From the NCBI GenBank assembly GCA_963611685.1, contig CAVDSU010000002.1:3196-67195 (forward strand): a stretch of 64,000 bases of DNA, written 5' to 3'. Position 1 is the stretch's first letter. Every line of letters begins with the position of its first letter. The DNA is from UBA1724 sp963611685 (GTDB lineage Bacteria; Verrucomicrobiota; Lentisphaeria; Oligosphaerales; Oligosphaeraceae). The notes under the pieces are model-generated. The model did not search any database. It saw only the letters and a list, made by a program, of their open reading frames with translations, and was not told where the DNA came from. The translations under genes and the position numbers were made by a program. This document shows positions 58,703-64,000 of this stretch, piece after piece.

Positions 58703-59008
58703 ATGCTGAATCTTCTGGAAGAGGGTTTCAACCTGGGTCTGGGCGTGGCCTCCGTGGCCTGCTCCAAGGTGGATGATCTGGTGAAGGACACCCTGGAAAA
58801 GGTGGGCGTGAAGCCCGGCGAGAAGGAGGACCTGAAGGCGAAGCTGGTGGAGGAAGGAAAGGCCGCCCGCGAAAAGCTCTCCAAGTCCTTCAAGGAACAC
58901 AGCGAAAAGCTGGGCGAATTCATGCCCCTCTCCGCAAAGCTGGACAAGATCCTGGAGAAGCTCGACAAGCTTGAGGCCGAAATCGCCGCCCTCAAGGCCG
59001 AGAAGTAA
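58703..59008 (+). CDS. small phasin-like coiled-coil protein
   Basis: 101 aa. Start chosen at 58703 because AAGGAGG (58688-58694) then has normal spacing; the ATG at 58697 would be only 2 nt from it. LNLLEEGFNLGLGVASVACSKVDDLVKDTLEKVGVKPGEKEDLKAKLVEEGKAA is followed by a heptad coiled coil (KLDKILEKLDKLEAEIAALKAEK). Composition is strongly Lys, Glu and Leu. It is similar in layout to phasin or PhaF/poly(3HB) granule proteins, but no polyhydroxyalkanoate genes are near. It has its own promoter and terminator. Function unknown. Confidence 0.6.
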   Translation: MLNLLEEGFNLGLGVASVACSKVDDLVKDTLEKVGVKPGEKEDLKAKLVEEGKAAREKLSKSFKEHSEKLGEFMPLSAKLDKILEKLDKLEAEIAALKAEK

Positions 59009-59041
59009 CCCACACGCACTCATCCCTATTCCCCAAAAAAG

Positions 59042-59081
59042 GACGCCCCGCCACCCCCACCGGCGAGGCGTCTTTCTTTTT
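59042..59081 (+). terminator. Rho-independent terminator of the phasin-like gene
   Basis: GACGCCCCGCC pairs with GGCGAGGCGTC, followed by TTTCTTTTT. Confidence 0.88.
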
Positions 59082-59084
59082 GCC

Positions 59085-59460
59085 ATGTTCCTTCCGCCTA
59101 CCGGCAGCACGGCACCACCGACCCCGCGCCGAAAGGGCGCCGCAGGCGGAACCCTATAGGCTAGCCCCTAGCCGCTAAGTCCCAAAGCAGGGGTACGGGG
59201 GCGGCAGCCCCCGTCCTTTGGGTATCCGGCTAGGGAAGGACCGCCTTGGGATATCAGCACTTTCGAAGCGGTATCGTCACCGCCGAAACTTTGGCGGAAA
59301 TAGGAAGGCGGGGGAATATCCAAAGGACGGAGCGGCACGCCCCCCCCGCCCCCCGCTGTTTTCTTCCTTCTACCGGCGGCACGGCACCGCCGCCCCTGCG
59401 GCGGAAGGGCGCCGCAGGCGCTCTATAGGCTATCCCCTATCCACCAGTTGCTAGGTACGA
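59085..59460. repeat. GC-rich intergenic repeats related to the 4800-5850 block
   Basis: No gene seen. CCTTCCGCCTACCGGC at about 59090 and CTTCTACCGGCGGCACGGCACC near 59367 repeat each other and resemble CCTTCCGCCTACCGGCGG near 5826. GGGTACGGGGGCGGC and GCCCCCGTCCTTTGGGTA at about 59190-59224 match module (c) of the 5-kb block. TATAGGCTAGCCCCTAGCC and TATAGGCTATCCCCTATCC form a second pair. Confidence 0.75.
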
Positions 59461-59532
59461 ATGCAAGCGCATGTGGGAATCGCATTACCTTATGCGCCAT
59501 TCCTACAAGATTCCAGAATTTCCCTTTGTTCC

Positions 59533-60804
59533 ATGCTGCAAGACCTTGATCCCGTTCGCGAAGCCGCCTTTTTCCGCATCTTCCAGGAATTCTACGACCT
59601 AGAGAAGGATGTCGGGAAGCAGCACGACATGTCGAACTACGACTTGTCGCGCCTGATTCCCCTGGCGGAGGCGGCGGGTCATCCGGAGGAATCCCTGAAG
59701 CTCGTGCATGTCGCGGGGACGAAGGGCAAGGGCACGACCTCGTATCTGACGGGCGCGCTGATCACGGCATCGGGGCATTCCTGCGGCGTCTTTTCCAGTC
59801 CGCACTTGGACACGGTGCGGGAGCGTTTCCAGTGGAATGGCCGATTGGCCACCTACGAGGAGCTGGAATCCCTGGCGATTCCGTTGTGCCAGAGGGTCCG
59901 GGAGGCGGGGCTGCATCCCTCGCTCTTTGAGCTCTTCACGGTGCTCGCCCTGCAATATTTCCGCAGGATGGGCGCCGAATACGCGGTGTTGGAGACCGGG
60001 ATTGGCGGTCGGGTGGACTCCACGAACTACCCGCATCGAAAGGAGTTGGCCATCATCACGCCCTTGAGCTACGACCACATGGCGTTGTTGGGCAGCGACA
60101 TCCGCCAAATTGCCGCGGAGAAGGCGGGAATTCTGCGGGAGGGGACCCCGGTATTGCTGGCGAAACAGCCCTACCCCCAGGCGGAGGAGGTCGTCCGCAC
60201 GACTGCCGCGCGCCTCCACGCGTCCCTGCATCGCCCCTTGCCCCCGGAAAAGTGCCCCCTGGATTGGCTCCAGCTGTCCTCCACGCCACCCTATCTCAAA
60301 GAGAACTTCTGCGTCGCCTGGACGGCCGCGGGACTCCTGGGGCTCTCGCCACAGCGGGAGGCCTTCCGCCCCCCGCGCCTCCGCGCCCGCTTTGAGCGCA
60401 TCCGCGAAAATCCGCCGGTGATTCTGGACGCCGCCCACAATGGCGACAGCGCCCGGCGCCTGCGGGAGGCGCTGGAGAGCTGCTATCCGGGCGTCTCCTT
60501 CCACTGCGTGCTGGGGAGTGTTCCGGGCAAGGATGTCCGCGGCATTGTGGAGGGGCTGAAGGGGCTGCGGGGGGACTTCATCCTGACCAGCCCCCACACG
60601 CCCCGTGGCAGCGCGCTGCCGCAATTGGAGGGAGCCGCCCAAGAGGCGGGCCTTCCGGTGCGGGAGGTCATTCCCGATCTGGAGAGCCCCGCGCAACTCC
60701 CCCAGGACGAGCCACTCCTCTTCACGGGATCCTTCTTCACCGCCCTCATCGGCGAACAATTCTTCGCCGGCGAAAAGCGCAACGGCGGCAATATCAACCT
60801 ATAG
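59533..60804 (+). CDS. folC: folylpolyglutamate/dihydrofolate synthase
   Basis: 423 aa, Mur-ligase fold. P-loop HVAGTKGKGTTSYLTGAL near residue 60, SSPHLDTVRERF, VLETGIGGRVDSTN and ILDAAHNGDSARRL are the FolC signatures. It adds glutamate to dihydropteroate or tetrahydrofolate in the cytoplasm. Start at 59533 or 59461 is undecided; neither has a Shine-Dalgarno. The 3' end overlaps the convergent MFS gene by 11 bp. Confidence 0.93.
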   Translation: MLQDLDPVREAAFFRIFQEFYDLEKDVGKQHDMSNYDLSRLIPLAEAAGHPEESLKLVHVAGTKGKGTTSYLTGALITASGHSCGVFSSPHLDTVRERFQWNGRLATYEELESLAIPLCQRVREAGLHPSLFELFTVLALQYFRRMGAEYAVLETGIGGRVDSTNYPHRKELAIITPLSYDHMALLGSDIRQIAAEKAGILREGTPVLLAKQPYPQAEEVVRTTAARLHASLHRPLPPEKCPLDWLQLSSTPPYLKENFCVAWTAAGLLGLSPQREAFRPPRLRARFERIRENPPVILDAAHNGDSARRLREALESCYPGVSFHCVLGSVPGKDVRGIVEGLKGLRGDFILTSPHTPRGSALPQLEGAAQEAGLPVREVIPDLESPAQLPQDEPLLFTGSFFTALIGEQFFAGEKRNGGNINL

Positions 60805-62143
60805 CCTGTTGCACCTGCAGGACGCGTCGCTGAATGCGGCCCTTGAAGGCGCCCACCATGGCGACCATCATGAGGAAGGCCACGGGAATCACCCAGTAGA
60901 CCGCGTTGACGCCCAGGATTGGCGCCACGAAGCACGCCCCCAGATGCCCCAAGCCCGAGCCAATCGAGCGCACCGCCTGGGCGTATCCGAACATGGCGCC
61001 ACGGTTCTCGGGGAGAGTGACCTTCGCAATCCAGGCGGTGCAGACGGGCTCCATGCCGCCGCCGCAGAATATCATGACAAAGCGCAGGGGGATCATGGCC
61101 GCCACCGCCCAGGTGGTCGCCTGCCCCATGCCGAAGAGGGAGACGCGGGGGGTGAAGGGCACAAAGAAGGGCAATGCCGCCATCACCAGCACCGCCAGCG
61201 CCGCGCCCAGCCCCATCAACGTCGCCATCCGCGCCGCATGGCGATCGATGTAGCGCGCCAACAGGAATCCGGCCGTCACCGCACCCAGGGCGCCCGCACC
61301 CATGATCCAGCCAGTATAGAGCTCTCGTCCGGGATATCCCACGCCGCCATTGAGCAGTTCCACATAGAGGGCGATCTGCGACTGGTCCATGAGGCGCCCC
61401 AGAGAGCAGCATCCGTAGATCAGGAGCACGGGGAGTGCGGGGAGGACCACCACGGCCCAAGTCGTGCGGAAGCTCGTGGCCCTTGCCGCCTTCTGGACCG
61501 CGGCGCCCACCGCCTTTCGGAGGGGCGTGAAGTCCTCGCGGACAAAGAGGAGCACCAGGAGGGTGGTGACCATGAGCAGGCAGCAGGAGATATGGAAGGA
61601 ATTCCGGAATCCGAAGCGCCCCGCCAGCACTCCCCCCAGGAGCAGCCCGGTCATGTCCCCGGAGTAGACTGAGCTGGAGAGGATCCCCAGCGCGTATCCC
61701 TGGCGCTTTTGCGGCGTGCAGCATGCCACCAGGGTCGTGGAGGCGGCGATGGTGCCCGTGAAACACCCCTGGAGGAAGCGCAAAGCCAAGAACTGCCAGA
61801 CCTCCTGGCAGAGCCCCATGCATCCCAACACCACGGCGCCCATGCCCGCGGCACGCAATACCATGCGCTTGCGACCGAACCGATCCGCAAGCATCCCCCA
61901 GATGGGCGCCATGATGGCGAAGGCCAGCTGCGTCAACAGCGAGGAGAGTCCCGCATAGAGCCTCACACGGGATTCGCTGGCGCCCTCCGAGAGCTCCCGC
62001 AGAAAATAGGGCGCGAAAGGCACGGACATGGAGAATCCGCACAGGGAGACGAACTGCGAGAACCACAGCACCGTCAGGTTTCTACGCCAGTAGGGCTGAC
62101 CATCCTGGTGGATTGTCTCTCCTTCTCCCGCAAATTCCTCCAT
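60794..62143 (-). CDS. MFS transporter
   Basis: 449 aa, about 12 helices. MAPIWGMLADRFGRKRMVLRA is the family loop 2-3 signature; FLALRFLQGCFTGTIAAS and GYALGILSSSVYSGDMTGLLLGGVLAGRFGFR are loop 4/5 motifs of the MdfA/TetA-like multidrug branch. It is a likely drug or metabolite exporter in the inner membrane; substrate unknown. It lies 36 bp after the outer-membrane barrel gene on the same strand, which suggests cooperation or simple co-transcription. Confidence 0.87.
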   Translation of the reverse strand: MEEFAGEGETIHQDGQPYWRRNLTVLWFSQFVSLCGFSMSVPFAPYFLRELSEGASESRVRLYAGLSSLLTQLAFAIMAPIWGMLADRFGRKRMVLRAAGMGAVVLGCMGLCQEVWQFLALRFLQGCFTGTIAASTTLVACCTPQKRQGYALGILSSSVYSGDMTGLLLGGVLAGRFGFRNSFHISCCLLMVTTLLVLLFVREDFTPLRKAVGAAVQKAARATSFRTTWAVVVLPALPVLLIYGCCSLGRLMDQSQIALYVELLNGGVGYPGRELYTGWIMGAGALGAVTAGFLLARYIDRHAARMATLMGLGAALAVLVMAALPFFVPFTPRVSLFGMGQATTWAVAAMIPLRFVMIFCGGGMEPVCTAWIAKVTLPENRGAMFGYAQAVRSIGSGLGHLGACFVAPILGVNAVYWVIPVAFLMMVAMVGAFKGRIQRRVLQVQQAIG

Positions 62144-62179
62144 GAGATCTCAGAGCCTCCGGAACCCTCGCGTACGCGC

Positions 62180-63097
62180 TCAATAGAAGTAGGAAATGCG
62201 CACTCCCGCCAGCGCGGTGGCCGCAGAGTTGAAAGCGTCGTCGCGAGCGGCCTCGCGGGAGCGTCGATCCGGATGGAAGAGGATCTCCGCGTAGGGAGTC
62301 ACCGACCACCCGTGCCCCAAATCCCACGGGAGCGCACTGCGCCACATCAGGCTGTACAGCGCATTTCCGGCATTCTCGGAAGCGGTCATGCGGCGCATGC
62401 GGCCACTGTCGCCCCAGAAAAGCACCAGGGCATTCTCCCACTGGAGCGCCCCCTCCTCCGCCAAGGAAAGATGGCATGCCGCCTCCGTGGCAACGAAGGT
62501 CTCGTTCTTGCCATAGTTATGCTCCAGGGTGACGCCACCCGTTACCACCAACCGCCCACGACGCCAAATCTCCTCCAGATTCAGCCCCATGGAAAGGGAG
62601 CCGGAGTTCTCTTCCGAGTGTCCAGGATAGGTATTGTAGGTCCAGCAGATATCCACCGAGACGGGTCCCAGGGATCCGGTCTCCCGGAATGGCATGGAGT
62701 ATCCCAGATAAAGCCGGCTGTCCTGGAAGTGCCGACGACGACCCGCCTTGCCCGAAAAGTCGTAGGTGGAACGCACGCCCACATACATGCCGCCCTCCAT
62801 GAACTCCGCCTGCAAGCCCAAGACCGGCGAGGAGTTCTCACACCAGCCATCCCGGATGTACCGCGAGGAAAGACCACCCCCCAAGGACCAGTGCGGATCA
62901 AACTCCGCCTCCCTCGGCACAACAGCCGACGCCGGCGAAGAAACCGCCGCGGGAACAGAAGACGACGCGGGCTTCGGAACCAAAACAGGCTGCCCAAACA
63001 CCGGATTCAAAAAAATCTGGCGAGCCTCGCGGGATTGCCCAAAGACCACACCCGCAAACAACAAAAGACAAAAAAAGGAAAGAAACAGACGACGCAT
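62180..63097 (-). CDS. outer-membrane beta-barrel protein
   Basis: 305 aa. Signal peptide (LFLSFFCLLLFAGVVFG) at the N-terminus, then an Ala/Ser/Pro-rich linker to about residue 65. From about 68 there are alternating amphipathic strands rich in aromatic residues (SLGGGLSSRYIRDGW, GMYVGVRSTYDFSG, VSVDICWTYNTYPGHSEENSG), ending in GVRISYFY with an aromatic last residue as needed for barrel assembly. A porin or conserved surface protein is likely; no known family recognised. It is the first gene of the leftward pair with the MFS transporter. Confidence 0.68.
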   Translation of the reverse strand: MRRLFLSFFCLLLFAGVVFGQSREARQIFLNPVFGQPVLVPKPASSSVPAAVSSPASAVVPREAEFDPHWSLGGGLSSRYIRDGWCENSSPVLGLQAEFMEGGMYVGVRSTYDFSGKAGRRRHFQDSRLYLGYSMPFRETGSLGPVSVDICWTYNTYPGHSEENSGSLSMGLNLEEIWRRGRLVVTGGVTLEHNYGKNETFVATEAACHLSLAEEGALQWENALVLFWGDSGRMRRMTASENAGNALYSLMWRSALPWDLGHGWSVTPYAEILFHPDRRSREAARDDAFNSAATALAGVRISYFY

Positions 63098-63342
63098 GGA
63101 AGAAAACTCCTCGAATTCGACGCTGACACCACACAAAAAAGGGAAAAGCAAGGCCCGGACGACACCACCCACGCCGCCCAACCCCCAAAAGCCCCCCCCA
63201 AAAAAGGGAAACGCCCGTAATGTAATCGGGACCGCCCTCACCGGTTGCGCCCCCCAAAGGCCGACCCCTCTCGAGATGATATATTAGGAACATTACAAAA
63301 AAAACGCCGGCACACACCCCACGCCCTCACCCCCAAACCGCC

Positions 63343-63999
63343 ATGAAACTCCTCCGCACCCCGACAATGCGTCGCATGCCCACCTACCTGCATCGCCTGA
63401 TGCGCATGCAGATTGCGGGGGAGGAGTGGGTCTCCTGTGCGGACTTGGCGGCATACATGAACATTCCGCACATTTTGGTACGGAAGGACGTCGCCATGAC
63501 GGGCTTGCGTGGCAACCGTCGCCACGGCTTCCGCGTCAACGAGCTCATTGATGCGATTCTGCGTTTTGTGGGGTGGGACAAGCCCTCCACGGCGGCGCTG
63601 GTGGGGGCGGGCGCCCTGGGGACTGCACTGCTGGGCTTCACGGACTTCCAGGCGTACCACTTCCGGATCACGTCGGTCTTCGACTCGGATCCCGCAAAGA
63701 TCGGCCACCAGATCCACGGTTTCCGGATTCACGACATTGCGGAAATCCGGACGCGCCTCAAGGCGGATCCCCCGAAAGTGGGAATCTTGTGCGTCCCCGC
63801 AGTGGGCGCACAGCTGACCTGCGACATCCTGGTCTCCCTGGGCATCAAATATCTCTGGAACTTCGCCAACGTATGCCTGCAGGTCCCCCCCGGCGTCATC
63901 GTGCAGCGCGAGGTGATTGCCGGCGGCCTGGCGGTGCTCTCCGCCAAGATCAAGCAGACCGAACAGGGCGCCGAGGACTCCCCGCAGGAAGAGGAGTAG
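63343..63999 (+). CDS. rex: redox-sensing transcriptional repressor Rex
   Basis: 218 aa. N-terminal winged helix (about 1-75: YLHRLMRMQIAGEEWVSCADLAAYMNIPHILVRKDVAMTG) and Rossmann NADH-binding domain with LVGAGALGTALLGF near residue 87, ITSVFDSDPAKIGHQIHG, KVGILCVPAVGAQ and the C-terminal swapped helix. It represses fermentation and respiration genes when NADH is low and leaves DNA when NADH rises. The palindromic Rex box TTGTGAA was not found in its own upstream region. Only one base remains after its TAG. Confidence 0.95.
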   Translation: MKLLRTPTMRRMPTYLHRLMRMQIAGEEWVSCADLAAYMNIPHILVRKDVAMTGLRGNRRHGFRVNELIDAILRFVGWDKPSTAALVGAGALGTALLGFTDFQAYHFRITSVFDSDPAKIGHQIHGFRIHDIAEIRTRLKADPPKVGILCVPAVGAQLTCDILVSLGIKYLWNFANVCLQVPPGVIVQREVIAGGLAVLSAKIKQTEQGAEDSPQEEE

Positions 64000-64000
64000 C

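Noticed and set aside
63098..63342. Rex-box autoregulatory site before rex
   Set aside because: No TTGTGAA-N6-TTCACAA-like palindrome seen; only single TTACA half sites occur, which could be chance.

Overview
The window is GC-rich bacterial chromosome from a Gram-negative anaerobe, most likely of the PVC group (Lentisphaerota/Verrucomicrobiota). The phylum call is inference. It rests on an orphan pseudopilin with the FTLIELLVVIAIIAI leader followed by the MLLPALSKAR pattern common in Lentisphaerota, a secreted sugar-degrading repertoire (GH127-type enzyme, TIM-barrel protein), and redox genes of anaerobic type (NfnAB, Rex, a DUF362 ferredoxin protein). Heptose-kinase, TolB, MreCD, alpha-2-macroglobulin/PbpC and a beta-barrel protein indicate a diderm envelope. 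There are 48 protein genes. No rRNA, tRNA, CRISPR, phage or transposase was seen. One assembly gap of Ns lies at 4940-5071.

Layout: 1-4767 (+) end of an M18 aminopeptidase, two CorC/CNNM-type membrane proteins and an O-acetylhomoserine sulfhydrylase, the last three linked by ATGA overlaps. 4768-6030 is a repeat-rich intergenic block, followed by a sodium:solute symporter. 7745-13939 (-) is a core cluster: pyrH, frr, tolB, a ClpX-like unfoldase, HPr, mreC, mreD. An RRM protein with its own terminator and an HTH protein with a structured leader follow. 15663-19631 (-) holds a secreted TIM-barrel protein, a half-size EamA transporter, a DUF362 ferredoxin protein and the pseudopilin, divergent from a GH127-type enzyme. 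21832-31125 (-) is a nearly gapless series clpC, FHA-like membrane protein, hldE1, rlmI, rpoN, namZ-like, tsaB, closed by a terminator at 21779-21816. 31605-38705 (-) is the pbpC/alpha-2-macroglobulin pair.

38960-45770 is the most interesting part. A NifA-type sigma-54 activator is divergent from a small protein that aligns with the C-terminal end of glutamate synthase large subunit (GltB). That gene is followed by NADP-type glutamate dehydrogenase and NfnAB. Three sites fit the sigma-54 promoter pattern exactly as TGGCA-N6-TTGCT, one before the activator, one before the GltB-like gene and one before gdhA. Three palindromes of identical form, TTACA-N5-TGTAA, lie at activator-binding distances from them. 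RpoN itself is encoded at 23642-25273. This reads as a compact, self-controlled nitrogen-assimilation regulon with its own operator.

45842-58157 (+) carries holA, a GAF protein, argH, three uncharacterised envelope proteins, galE, an LPG-synthase-type membrane protein, asnS and a DUF3014-like protein. A lone RelB/DinJ antitoxin, a phasin-like coiled-coil protein, folC, an MFS transporter, an outer-membrane barrel and rex finish the window.
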